In this document: positions 19,758 to 31,232 of the stretch, piece by piece | Layout of the letters: every line of letters starts with the position of its first letter | How positions within the stretch are numbered: the first letter of the stretch is position 1 | Source of the DNA: Lamellibrachia satsuma | Taxonomy: Eukaryota > Annelida > Polychaeta > Sabellida > Siboglinidae | Reading direction: 5' to 3' | NCBI GenBank assembly: GCA_033239005.1 | Contig: BSQZ01000015.1 | Span: 7,381,001-7,445,000, forward strand | Length of the DNA stretch: 64,000 bases | Notes under the pieces: generated by a model | What the model was told of the DNA's origin: nothing | Databases searched by the model: none | The model's input: the letters and a program-made list of their open reading frames with translations, nothing else | Program-made: the position numbers and the translations under genes

Positions 19758-20171
19758 ATGAATTACAACGAGTATTACGCGCGTCAGGCAGGTGGTGCGC
19801 TGCCCTACTTCGCCGGTGCTCAATACCAGCGGGGACATGGACTAGGTAGTCTGTTCACCGGTCTGCTGCGCAGCGCCATGCCGCTCATCAAGAGAGGTGC
19901 CGTGGCGTTGGGAAAGGGGGCGTTGAAGACCGGCGTGCGCATAGCCGACGACGTCATGTCTGGACAGAGCATAAAAAAGGCAACCAAACGACGCGTCACA
20001 GACGCCGGTAGGAATCTGATGCGTATGGTGGTTCCTGGCGTGCGTCCTCGAAAACGTATAAAACGCGCGCCGGCAAAGAAAGGAGTCACTTTAGCAAAGA
20101 GACGACGCAAGAGACAGACGTCCACGAAACGCGAGGCCGACATATTCGACGACGATGGCATTCGTACATAA
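19758..20171 (+). CDS. Basic pVI/core-like virion protein
   Basis: 137 residues, two bases after the penton-like gene. It has QRGHGLGSLFTGLLRSAMPL, an amphipathic segment of the type seen in adenovirus pVI-like and Polinton minor proteins. This is followed by KRGAVALGKGALKTGVRIADD and a strongly basic C-terminal half (KRIKRAPAKKG, KRRRKRQ). A QAGGA near residue 12 matches the loose adenain cleavage pattern. Probable roles are capsid-genome bridging, membrane disruption or protease activation, by analogy only. Its last 17 bases overlap the major capsid start. Confidence 0.75.
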   Translation: MNYNEYYARQAGGALPYFAGAQYQRGHGLGSLFTGLLRSAMPLIKRGAVALGKGALKTGVRIADDVMSGQSIKKATKRRVTDAGRNLMRMVVPGVRPRKRIKRAPAKKGVTLAKRRRKRQTSTKREADIFDDDGIRT

Positions 20172-21336
20172 ACAGTCGTGTGAAGGGGTCAAGAGCGAGC
20201 TGGATCTCTTTACAGTACCCCCCACTCAGACCAGCATCATCGACAGTCACGTAGTGGAACATCAGCCCTTGTCCTCGCTGGACTCGGGTGGACCCATAGA
20301 ATTCCTCATACCCGGATCGGGAGACGATTACCTGGATCTCGCCAACACGATACTGCACGTGCAGGCGAAGGTGACACGAGCCAACGGGGACGATCTCGAC
20401 TTGGCCGATCCCGTGGGACCGGTGAATAACTGGCTGCATGCACTGATCAGTCAAGCCGACGTCTCCCTGAACAATACGCTCGTGACCCCTTCGACCAACA
20501 CGTATGCGTATCGCGCCCTCATAGAGACGTTGCTCAGCTACGGTCCAGATGCCAAGAACACGCAACTGACGAGTCAGCTGTGGCACAAGGACACGGCCAC
20601 TCGCATGGACGCCGTCGAGATAGCCGACGGACCCGCAGCTAACGAAGGGTTCGTGGCTCGACGAGAGAACATCCTGAGGAGCCGTGTTGTCGATATGATG
20701 GGCCGTCTCCACGTGGACCTCTTTCTGCAGGATAAATTCCTCATCAACGGCGTCGACGTCAAGATCCGACTGGTGCGTAGTAAACCTGCTTTTGCACTCA
20801 TGGCTGGTGGAGTCAACCCCGATTACAAGATACAAATAGTCAATGCCTGCTTGTTTGCAAAGAAAGTCACCGTGAATCCCAGCGTGCAGATAGCACACGT
20901 CAAGGCTTTGGACAAGAGTACGGTCAAGTATCCGATGCGGTCCGTCGAGTGCAAGGTGTACTCCATTCCTGTCGGCACTCGCTCGCACACGTACGAGAAC
21001 CTGTTCCTCGGCAATCTGCCGAAACGTCTGGTGCTGTGCTGCATCGATAACGATGCCTACAACGGAGCGTACGACAAGAATCCGTTTCACGCCAAGAACA
21101 ACGCCATCAGCTTCCTCGCGGTGTACGTGGACGGACGCCAGATACCCTCCAAACCTTTCCAGCCGAATTTCGACCACGACCTCTTTGTCAGGAGCTACAT
21201 GAGTCTGTTCTCGTCGACCGGTAAGTTGTGGCAGGACGAAGGGAACGGACTGACTCGCAGCGACTACCGACACGGCTACACCTTCTTCGGTTTCGACCTG
21301 ACCCCGATCAGTGCGATGGTCCCTGCTTCCATCTAG
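20155..21336 (+). CDS. Major capsid protein, double jelly roll (frameshifted near the 3' end)
   Basis: 393 residues in this frame. Begins MAFVHKQSCEGVKSELDLF. Recognisable Polinton hexon-like features are QTSIIDSHVVEHQPLSSL, PIEFLIPGSGDDYLDLANT, LISQADVSLNN and YRALIETLLSYG. Near 21,305-21,315, at a run of four C, the family sequence passes to the next frame; this frame then ends early at 21336. The expected final ~50 residues are present in the other frame (to 21470). The protein forms the trimeric capsomers of the icosahedral shell. Apart from the single frame change it looks unbroken. Confidence 0.9.
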   Translation: MAFVHKQSCEGVKSELDLFTVPPTQTSIIDSHVVEHQPLSSLDSGGPIEFLIPGSGDDYLDLANTILHVQAKVTRANGDDLDLADPVGPVNNWLHALISQADVSLNNTLVTPSTNTYAYRALIETLLSYGPDAKNTQLTSQLWHKDTATRMDAVEIADGPAANEGFVARRENILRSRVVDMMGRLHVDLFLQDKFLINGVDVKIRLVRSKPAFALMAGGVNPDYKIQIVNACLFAKKVTVNPSVQIAHVKALDKSTVKYPMRSVECKVYSIPVGTRSHTYENLFLGNLPKRLVLCCIDNDAYNGAYDKNPFHAKNNAISFLAVYVDGRQIPSKPFQPNFDHDLFVRSYMSLFSSTGKLWQDEGNGLTRSDYRHGYTFFGFDLTPISAMVPASI

Positions 21337-21470
21337 TACAAAAGGGCAACCTGCGCATAGAAGTGCATTTCCGCAATGCGCTGCTGAACACCGTGAACGT
21401 CGTCGCCTACGCCGAGCTCGAGTCCGTGCTGGAAATCGACAAGAATCGCAACGTCATCTACGACTACTAA
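21228..21470 (+). CDS. Major capsid protein, C-terminal end in the shifted frame
   Basis: From about 21,315 this frame reads HLVQKGNLRIEVHFRNAL and then NVVAYAELESVLEIDKNR, the usual C-terminal strands of Polinton major capsid proteins. The part before 21,310 is out of frame and meaningless. The stop TAA (21468-21470) is one base before the protease ATG. Confidence 0.85.
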   Translation: MAGRRERTDSQRLPTRLHLLRFRPDPDQCDGPCFHLVQKGNLRIEVHFRNALLNTVNVVAYAELESVLEIDKNRNVIYDY

Positions 21471-21471
21471 A

Positions 21472-21960
21472 ATGGACACCCTGCAGATTGCTAGACTACT
21501 GGCAGTGGACCCGTGCACCAGAACTATATTTCGCGGCGTCGTACCCAGAGACGGACTACCCACTACGATAGACGGCACTCTGCCCGCAGCCTTCGTGTGC
21601 AACACCGACAACGGCGACGAACCAGGCGAACATTGGATAGCGCTGTACCTGGACGCCGACGGACGCGGCGAATACTTCTGCTCGTACGGACTGCCGCCTC
21701 GTTACGCAGCGTTCCGCACCTTCCTGAACAAACACTGTTCCGAATGGACTCATAATACCCAGAGGCTTCAGAGTCCTCTGTCTAACGTTTGCGGACAATA
21801 TTGTGTTGCTTATGTAATGTTTCGTTGTAAAGGTTCTTCTATGAAGAGTTTCGTAAACATGTTCCACACTAATCTGGTCAATAACGATGTTGAAGTGTTC
21901 GATTGGATGAGACTATTGAAAAAGGGTATACCCTACTATCGTGTATCTTACAGAGACTGA
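21472..21960 (+). CDS. Adenain-like cysteine protease
   Basis: 162 residues, intact, one base after the capsid stop. Catalytic His is in GEHWIALY (H54). The nucleophile is most likely C107 in SNVCGQYC, preceded by Q100 as the oxyanion residue, the same spacing as in adenovirus protease. The usual acid position, in the segment before SYGLPP, reads YFCSYG: a Cys stands where an acidic residue is expected, with E67 just upstream as a possible substitute. The protease would mature capsid and core proteins. Usual length for the family. Confidence 0.9.
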   Translation: MDTLQIARLLAVDPCTRTIFRGVVPRDGLPTTIDGTLPAAFVCNTDNGDEPGEHWIALYLDADGRGEYFCSYGLPPRYAAFRTFLNKHCSEWTHNTQRLQSPLSNVCGQYCVAYVMFRCKGSSMKSFVNMFHTNLVNNDVEVFDWMRLLKKGIPYYRVSYRD

Positions 21961-22084
21961 TGATATATTCGGCACCTATTCAGTAGTTAATGATTGCCGC
22001 GTATTTGATTGGCTTAAAACAGCTGCGATATTGTGGTACACTGTATTATCGCTCATAGCAGCAGCAGCAGTACACCACATCATC

Positions 22085-22250
22085 GTTCGAGCCTCTGGCG
22101 AGGTGGTGCACCACCCGTAAGCTCGCGACCTCTGGCGTGATGGTAAACATCCGCAAGTCGCCTCGTCGTCGTCGTCATCCTCGAGCCTCTGGCGCGGTGG
22201 AAACACCCCTAAGCTCACGACCTCTGGCGCGATGGTCAACATACGCAAGT
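22085..22250 (+). repeat. 3'-flank motif array of the late block
   Basis: Four degenerate copies of CCTCTGGCGYGRTGGTAAACA...CGCAAGT-like sequence at about 22091, 22131, 22183 and 22211, with CGAGCC or GCGACC leaders. The core matches the array at 9823-10030. The repeats lie between the protease stop and AATAAA at 22342. Confidence 0.75.
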
Positions 22251-22341
22251 TGATTCATATATATATTCATCGTAGTTGTAGTTGTAGTGATATTACACGC
22301 TACCACGCTTGATGTATCGCCATGCTGCTTGTATTATACTC

Positions 22342-22347
22342 AATAAA
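22342..22347 (+). terminator. Polyadenylation signal of the late block
   Basis: AATAAA in CTCAATAAAATACG, about 380 bp after the protease stop and about 90 bp after the motif array. Confidence 0.6.
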
Positions 22348-22521
22348 ATACGTGTGCACTCGTACCCTATCGTGTTGCGTTGATTTCTCGTCTCCATTAG
22401 TCCCCTTTGATAGTTGATATAATTAACGACCCTATTATTAATTAATTGATTACTAATGACCCTATAATTACTACGTATGATTCGTCACGGTCACTACCTG
22501 GTCAGTACAGGTCATAGGTCA

Positions 22522-22647
<126 letters not shown>

Positions 22648-22814
22648 GGTTATGACCGTTAGGGTTATCTCCAGTCGCTAGGGGGCGCTCGTGGTGGATG
22701 TAGGTCACCGCTAGGGGGCGCTGGGGGCTACCCAGAAGCCTCTATACCGGAAGTTACTGACCACCTCTTTACTGGACGACTCTTTTGAGGTTTCTTTAGC
22801 ACACTATAACTACT
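22648..22814 (-). repeat. Right terminal inverted repeat
   Basis: Reverse complement of 4671-4837, identical along its 167 bp as read by eye. Ends ...ACTATAACTACT and is followed by ACCGTC. Confidence 0.95.
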
Positions 22815-22820
22815 ACCGTC
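22815..22820. repeat. Target-site duplication, right copy (ACCGTC)
   Basis: Exact match to 4665-4670 in direct orientation. Confidence 0.93.
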
Positions 22821-24634
22821 TTATAATCCTTTCTATATATGGCCCAAACATTTGCCTTTGCAACAAAAACAAAGAGCAACGTTGTTTCGGCTAGACTAGT
22901 GTGTGGAAAAGTTTGATCTGGCAGCTACACACCGCGCTAAGGCGATACATACCGCCTTAGTAATGTAACGTAGTATATGTCAGCATAGTTTCTAAGGCGA
23001 AGCTTTGGCGGAGTTCATGCTCGTAATTTGGACTGTGACGTCAGGCTCTGGATCGGTGAAATAGTTGCGTATTTTCTACGACTGCTCCAAGGTACGTAAT
23101 CTTCATCAAACGTTTCGTGACAGCGTGCCTACTGGGACATATACCCCCGCTGACGTCACAAAATGGCGCTATCTGATTAGAAGAACCACCTACGAGATCG
23201 CGGCAAATTATTGCATTTAGAGACGAATGTATCATCTAGGTGTAAATTCACGTGGCTTGTATTACTGTGACGGTATTTTATTTGTGAAAACATGTGTTTT
23301 TTTTCAAAAAGAATTAGGATTTGCAGCACGCGTGTCATGTACGGCATTTTACATTTGTTTTCGTCCGTCTTACGATTATCCACAAAACAAATATTTCTAC
23401 TTATAATGTATAAGTTGTAACACTATTTTTGTATTGCTTCTGTTGCTCCTTTGAATGTTTGATGTCGACGTACAAGCATTCACGCACGTACATGTTCGTG
23501 TGTACACACACGTGTGTGTGTGTGTGTGTGTGCATGCGTGCGTGCGTGCGTGCGTGTGTGTGTGCCAGTTCTGTACTTAATTTCTTTTTCTTTGTTACAC
23601 GCAACATTCAGCCAATTAGGGTTCGTGGAATGACAAAACAAATAACAAAAAAAGTGTCTAAAAATAAGTTCAACAAACGAAAATTTTGCTAACAGCCAAA
23701 TACAATTAATTATTACCTACTCGACTCATTCCTTTTTATATATCCTTTGTTCAGTATTGATTTCAACTAGCGTATTACGGCAATTCGTTTGATGGCCATA
23801 CGTGTGGTTTATGACTTTATTAATACGACACACGCACACACGCAATTATCCAATTTCAAACGGTCACTTACACGTAGACGCCGAACTCTGGTATGTTCAT
23901 TCTGCTTATTACATTTGAGCCACGATATTTCGTAAACAGTCCAGGAGACATGTGGAAGTACAGTTGACGCGTTGTTACTTACTTATGTCATCCACTTAAC
24001 GAGGTGACGTGATGAATTACTTCCATCAGTAACGGTTCGTCAAGGGGTTTGATTGATTAACTCCGACCACTGAGCCGGGTGTCTTTCTCACTGTGTTTAA
24101 ACTACCTCTTTCCCGAGGGTCCTGTTGCTAGAAAACATTACTACCAATTTATTTATTTATTGGCAAATATAAAGTCACTTCGAATGACTGCCATTATTAT
24201 TAATATCATTTTTGTTATGTAGTCTAACAATTTGAACTTTGTTTCGATACGGATAGCAACGGCTCGCACGCACGCACGTACGCACGCACAAACTGTTCAT
24301 CAATGTCGTCAAAAACAAACTATGTTCTCTTGAAGTTACACACAAAATATAATGTATTAATGCTTACTTACTTATTTACATACTTACTTACTTATCCTCT
24401 TCGCACTTTAATTGGTGCACAAGGCTACTTGGCCAAGTCCACCACGTCGTTCGAGATTTTGCTGTGCTAATGGTATAATTTGAATTATGTGATTGGTTAT
24501 TTCCTCTCAATGGATTGCTGTGACATTTTTAACATAGTCGTTTTCTCATGAAACATCACATTTTAGCCCATACGCATGGTTGCTTCAAGAATTATTTCCC
24601 CTTGCAAATACTGTGTGTGTGTGTGTGTGTGTGT

Positions 24635-24665
<31 letters not shown>

Positions 24666-24770
24666 TGTGTGTGTTGTGGGTTGTGGGTGGGTGGGTGTGT
24701 GTGTTGGGGGTTGTGGGTGGGTGGGTGGGTGGGTGGGTGGGTGGGTGGGTGGGTGGGTGGGTGGGTGGGT

Positions 24771-24842
<72 letters not shown>

Positions 24843-24875
24843 GTGCGTGCGTGCGTGCCTGAGTGCGTGCCTGAG

Positions 24876-24907
<32 letters not shown>

Positions 24908-25690
24908 TGTGTGTTAGCTCGATATCGAAACTGGGTTAATCCAAACATCAAACCTTAATAAATTAAAATAAAATAGTTATACTACATTTTACAGTCTGTT
25001 GCATCCTTGAAGCGGAAAACTGTGTATAGCAACGCTGGAGTAATTAAAACATTTCATGCCGTGAAATCCCACGAGAACATGACTCATTCATCAGCCTTCA
25101 TATTTGTGTTAACGCGATTCAAAACACGTCATAATGCTCAAAGCACAATAAAAGATAACACATTTATTGTTGATTAAAATTATAATAGTCTCCGTGCCTG
25201 ATGGGGAAAGGACTATGACATATATTGTGATATAAATGTTGCTGTTGAACGGGTTTAATTATCGTAGTGATCTGTAGAGATAAACCCTGGGGGAGAGACA
25301 ATGGTACAACTAATCGAGCCAGGCCAAACTATGTACTAAATAGTTAATGCCACTTGACTGAAACCAGACACGCGCGGTTGTATGCGGCGTATCTCTTCCA
25401 ATTGGAAAAATTCAAACGACTTCATTCCTTCTTCTGTCGTCCATGGTTGAATGACCGACTGAGACGGAGGGCGTCGTAAGTAACCGATAAAAGGCGACCC
25501 ACGAAGTGTTTGTAACTTGCGGTAATGCTACTTACACATGACGTGATACCATTGTAAAGTTTGGTAGCACAGATGTGTCCGTTTCTGGAGAAGTAATTGT
25601 TACACTTGATGCTACCGGGGGTAAGTACAAGAAAAGTGAAATCGGCTGTTTCAGCTCTAGAGTACGAAAGGTTCCGGCAAAATTAATCGG
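22821..25690. other. Host DNA without a recognisable gene; TG-type microsatellites
   Basis: No coding exon recognised. It holds a (TG)n/(CGTG)n tract at 23509-23565 and a compound tract at 24613-24914 with (TG)n, (GTGC)n and about 17 units of (GTGG)n (24713-24775). The short ORFs here come from these repeats. Confidence 0.6.
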
Positions 25691-25692
25691 CG

Positions 25693-25693
<1 letters not shown>

Positions 25694-25786
<93 letters not shown>

Positions 25787-26276
25787 TGTACATGTCTGTT
25801 TGTGTGTATGTGCGTGTGTGTGTGTTTGCGAGCGTGCGGGCGGGCGGGCGGGCGGGCGGGCGGGCGGGGCGGGCGGGCGGGCGGGCGGGCGGGCGGGCGG
25901 GCGGGCGGGCGGGCGGGCGGGCGGGCGGGCGGGCGGGCGGGCGGGCGGGCGGGCGGGCGGGCGGGCGGGCGGGCGGGCGGGCGGGCGGGCGGGCGGGCGG
26001 GCGGGCGGGCGGGCGGGCGGGCGGGCGGGCGGGCGGGCGGGCGGGCGGGCGGGCGGGCGGGCGGGCGGGCGGGCGGGCGGGCGGGCGGGCGGGCGGGCGG
26101 GCGGGCGGGCGGGCGGGCGGGCGGGCGGGCGGGCGGGCGGGCGGGCGGGCGGGCGGGCGGGCGGGCGGGCGGGCGGGCGGGCGGGCGGGCGGGCGGGCGG
26201 GCGGGGCGGGCGGGCGGGCGGGCGGGCGGGCGGGCGGGCGGGCGGGCGGGCGGGCGGGCGGGCGGGCGGGCGGGCG
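25694..26276. repeat. (TA)n tract followed by a ~440-bp (GGGC)n tract
   Basis: (TA)n occupies 25694-25785. After a short TG-rich spacer, GGGC units run from about 25836 to 26276, nearly pure, with single extra G interruptions near 25865 and 26202. The long ORFs on both strands (repeating ARPP or GGRA) are artefacts. Confidence 0.97.
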
Positions 26277-27739
26277 TGTGTTATTTGGCACATATCAATC
26301 AACCCGGCTACGCTCATTCAGGATACATCCACCTCATTACAATGACTGAACGATAAGACACCGAATAGCCAACAAACCTCCTTACACGTTAATGTTCCCC
26401 TTTTCTGACGTCTCCCTTCTACATTGAGCGAGCTTCCCTTGTTACTTTCGACAGAAGACTGAGACATCGTGGTGTGTTTCACACTGGTTAATTGCTAGCC
26501 ATACTGTTATTGTTTGAATGATAAATCATAGCACAGTTGCTGGATAACGTTGCACGGTGATCAATATTGTTTTGGATATATCACGCGTGAATGCTTGGCG
26601 TATACGGGATACTCTGATTTTGACTCAACCAACACTTCTATTGTCCACAACAAGACATGTGATAGGCAGCTTGAGCTTGAGCAAACATTGTGGATGCCGC
26701 AAAATTAACTTAGGTGTACTGAAAGACTATCTGCAGGCAATATGTATATTTGCTAAATGTCTAGTCGGAGGAAATTTAGCAGAACATTTTAATCTAAAGC
26801 CGATTCATGCAAAGATTGGTATTGTATACCTTCTTATAATGTTCTTAAATAAACACTATGGCTATTGTAAAAGCCGTACGTGTCATCTATTATGTCAGAC
26901 CCGTCCTCAGAGTTGTTAAAATTGGGTTCGAGCGTACACAATCAGTCGGAGATTTCTGGGATTATTTCTGAAAATTCTCTCAAAAAGGGGATTCGAACAG
27001 GGGATTCGGTCGAATCCCCCCGAACCCTCCCTTTGGACGGGCCCCGAGTGCAATTTCGTTATTGTCATATTATTGAATAAAATTTGTAGGGAAAGCAAAC
27101 AGTAAATATATTTTCAAGTACCATTTAGTTATTATAATTATGACAATATTTAACTTATTCAATTTGGAATCCTGCGAAATTCCAAACTGCTATTGGGCCC
27201 CAAATTAGTTGACCTGCATAGAACGTTATCGACGTTGATTGAAATATTGTATATAGCCCGAAATTCCTTAACTTACAAATTTGCTGTCGCCAAGCTCTGG
27301 ATGGCCATATGACGCACACATTGCATACATATGGATGGATATAGATATATTCAGAAAGCTGATATTATAAAGTCCTTCCAAATTATGCCAAGTTTGATGT
27401 GGCTTCTAATTCATTCATTAAATAATTGAATGAATGAATGTCGACAAAATGAATGAATGTCGACAAAATGGGAACAACGTCAAATGAGGTGTGTCGCCAG
27501 CAACCCACTAAACTATTTGACATACTTTAAAACAACAGAAACGCAGCTGCTGCCTTTTGTGCATGTCCGTTGAATACCCCAACTTGTAAACAGTCGTGTA
27601 ATGTACAGTGAATTCGGTTTCTACTTATTTTCCTCGTCACCGCAGTGAAATGTTCCAACTTATATCGGTGGAGGTGGTACATTTCACATAAATCCGTGTA
27701 GCGTTTGGCTAACGAGAGCAATGGTGAAACTCATACAAA

Positions 27740-28450
27740 TTTGAAAGCCTGTGCTTGATTCAAAGCTTATTGTGATAGAGAGGATATTAGTTCATGTCCA
27801 GAAATGGTAGCTAAGAAAACAACGGTAATGAAAGATAACACATACATGAAGGATAATAAAATAATAAGTATACCACTTGCAAAAGTGTTCAGCTTTTCAC
27901 TAAAAGATGGAGTTGTTATTTTTTAATGGAAAGAAGCAAACATCATACCGTCAGGGTTCGAGAAATGAGTAAGATAATCCCATACCAATGAGTTTAACAT
28001 CGGTGATTTGTAAATTAATAGAATGCCATATGGTGGACTTCCTTACTAGGCATACATTATTCATTCATTCTCTGTAATGGATTCCTGAAAGCGAAGTCAT
28101 GCTTACAAATATGTTATGTTTCAGAAGAAATCACAAAGAGGGTAGATGAAGAATCACCAGTAGATATTATTTACCTAGATTTTCAGAAAACCTTCGACAA
28201 AAGGTCACATCAACGACTACTACTTCAAATAAAAGCCCATTGTATCGAAGATGGCATAATCAACTGGATAGAAAAATGGCTGACTGAGAGAAGACAACGT
28301 GTTGTAGTAGAAATTTCAAACTGAAAACAAGTTTTAAGTGTGGTACCACAAGGATCAGTAGTATGACCTTTATTAGTGTTAATATAATAGCAAAGATTTG
28401 GACGAAAATATAACAAGCAAGGTACTGAAATTTGTGGAAGGTACACAAGT
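27740..28450 (+). mobile_element. Decayed CR1-like non-LTR retrotransposon fragment
   Basis: Plus-strand conceptual reading gives reverse transcriptase pieces: a DIIYLDFQK-like motif near 28165, a HQRLLLQIKAHCIEDGIINWIE-like stretch near 28210-28270 and a VPQGS-like remnant near 28345. It is clearly related to the minus-strand copy at 33-35 kb but has many stops and shifts. Confidence 0.65.
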
Positions 28451-28473
28451 GTTTACATTTTTTTAAATAAACA

Positions 28474-28716
<243 letters not shown>

Positions 28717-28990
28717 ATAATTGAATCGAGATATATCGGCACAAACCCGGACACATGCGCGCGAGTGGGCATGGATACATATAATAATATGTACAAACCA
28801 TGTGTGGAAGACTAGTGCCAATTAGTACTGATGTAACGTTCATTAAGATGTATTCTCTCGTTAATTCTCCGCGGATACATTTGTTTTCCTCGCCCCGTCC
28901 ACCTGTAAACGCACGCGTCTCCTGCAATATTGATGCATTTAGCTGATAGCTGGTGCGTATTTAGCTTCTCCTTGGGTCGACTGCACGTTA

Positions 28991-29129
28991 ATCAGGAACA
29001 TCTTCGAAGTCTATTGGATATCAATTTGAATAACCAATACAATACGCCTTTACGCCAAGGCAATTATATCAATACGCCAGTATTGGTTATTCAGATTGAC
29101 ATCCAATAGCCTTTGAAGATGTTCCTGAT
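28991..29129. repeat. Long hairpin / MITE-like inverted repeat
   Basis: The arms 28991-29040 (ATCAGGAACATCTTCGAAG...AATAACCAATAC) and 29080-29129 are nearly perfect reverse complements of about 50 bp, with a loop of about 40 bp. It lies immediately before a (TA)n array. Confidence 0.8.
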
Positions 29130-29144
29130 TTTAGTTACGTATAG

Positions 29145-29690
<546 letters not shown>

Positions 29691-31067
29691 ACGGAATCGA
29701 ATTTTTAAGTATCTATGCACCCATGTACGCGCACACACGGACACGCAGGCACTCGCACGCTCGCTTCAATGCATATTACAAATGTTGCTTCAATCGCTGA
29801 CCCCTGACAACGAATGCTCCTTCCGCTTGGCAGCACAGTCCACACGCAACACGTACGTATACTGGTGCCAGTCAGTCGACCTTTATGACCCTTATTTACA
29901 AGTTACATAATACACTTAACACTGTATCTAGCTATGTAGATATTCTCTTTGGAAATTATATTTTATTATACATGACTCTTTCCTGATATTATGTGAAGTG
30001 TTACTGATAGCGTTCCCCTCAGATCAATAGCCAACATTTAAAGCAATAGCGTCTTCACCCTTCTTGTGTGTGATGCCGGGTTCGACCAAATCGCGAATTT
30101 CTTATAATCAGTATTTCGTCAATTCCATCTCGTCCCGTCTTCGTCTTTCTCGCTCTGCTCCTACCTTCTGTTCGACGCTGCTGCCTTTTTTAGACACAAT
30201 ATCTCGTTTCTCTTGAAATTCTCCACCACCTTCTACCACCGTCTTCTGTTTACAGACTCGTTGCTTCTTCTTTGACTCTGTCTATTCTCTAATGGGTCTC
30301 GTTCAATGCACGTGTTCCGCACCCAAGCTGGTAGCACACTAGCCTATAATTATGATACAAGTTGTGTATGTCATGGCTGTGAAAGGTGTGTATACATATT
30401 ATTTGAAGATATTATTATGTGAACAGGGAGCTTAACAACTGTGTGCTGTAATAATAACTTAATATTGTTGTTCGTCTTTTTCCAGGCGACCTTCTTCCTT
30501 TCGAAACGATGTTGGGTTTCCTCGAGAAACAACTTAGACTCGTCTTCCACTGTGTTCGGACAGGCTGCTTAGAATATATATATTTTTGCTAGCAATTTGT
30601 AAGACAAAACTAAATGTTTCTAAATAATCACCGCTTAAACCGTATTGTTCGTATTTGCTAATTCTCCTTTTACGTACCATTAGTAATTTGCTTTGGGTGT
30701 AAGATGTTAATGGAGAATTCTACTAAATACTTATAAGAACAGCATCGACAAAATGTCACAATTCGAGAAAAATAATATGTGTGTTGGTATCCTTTGCAGA
30801 GCACGCGATTTGCCATGTTTCACTTAGTGGACTTGGTACATTTACGTCATCCACCATCTTGTATGTTTGTGTGTGTGTCGTCATATGTACTGCTCGTTCA
30901 CTGCGTTTACTTGCTTGTATTGTCCAACTCAGCCCAACAATGTGCGCATGCAAAGTATTATATCTGTATAAAGCGAGAAAATACAAATATTACATTGCAA
31001 AAAACTTGAACAACTAATTGATGCTACACGTTTGTTTTGACGAATGATGAAAGCGTCCTTGTTATAG
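29691..31067. other. Intergenic or intronic host DNA, nothing recognised
   Basis: AT-rich sequence without repeats or exon-like ORFs until the TSP1 exon at 31068. It could be an intron of that gene if more exons lie upstream, but none was identified. Confidence 0.4.
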
Positions 31068-31232
31068 TTGACGGGGAGTGGTTGGAGTGGTCGGAATGGA
31101 CCGTCTGTTCTCACTCGTGTGACACGGGCCAATCAAACCGCACGCGCTACTGCCGTCAGCCCGAACATGGTGGACGTACTTGTAACGGCAGCGACACAGA
31201 CACAAGGCCGTGCAACACTCGTCCGTGTCCAG
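31068..31232 (+). CDS. TSP1-domain exon 1 of a host adhesion or matrix gene
   Basis: 165 bp exon, phase 1 at both ends, bounded by CTTGTTATAG and GTACAC. It encodes one thrombospondin type 1 repeat: DGEWLEWSEW (the WxxWxxW mannosylation motif), CSHSC, SNRTRYC, then TC, PC and PCP, giving six cysteines. TSP1 domains are extracellular, bind matrix and guide cell contacts. The phase 1-1 exon structure is typical of shuffled TSP1 exons. It is very similar to the exon at 37279, and both share the CDTGQSNRTR variant in place of the usual CGGG. Part of one gene with the exons below, all plus strand; the 5' end was not found. Confidence 0.88.

Noticed and set aside
20086..21273. 395-residue minus-strand ORF opposite the major capsid gene
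   Set aside because: It is antisense to a clearly identified gene, has no recognisable motif and is explained by GC-rich codon usage of the capsid gene.
25532..26349. Long ORFs rich in ARPP or GGRA on both strands
   Set aside because: Translation of the (GGGC)n microsatellite in several frames.
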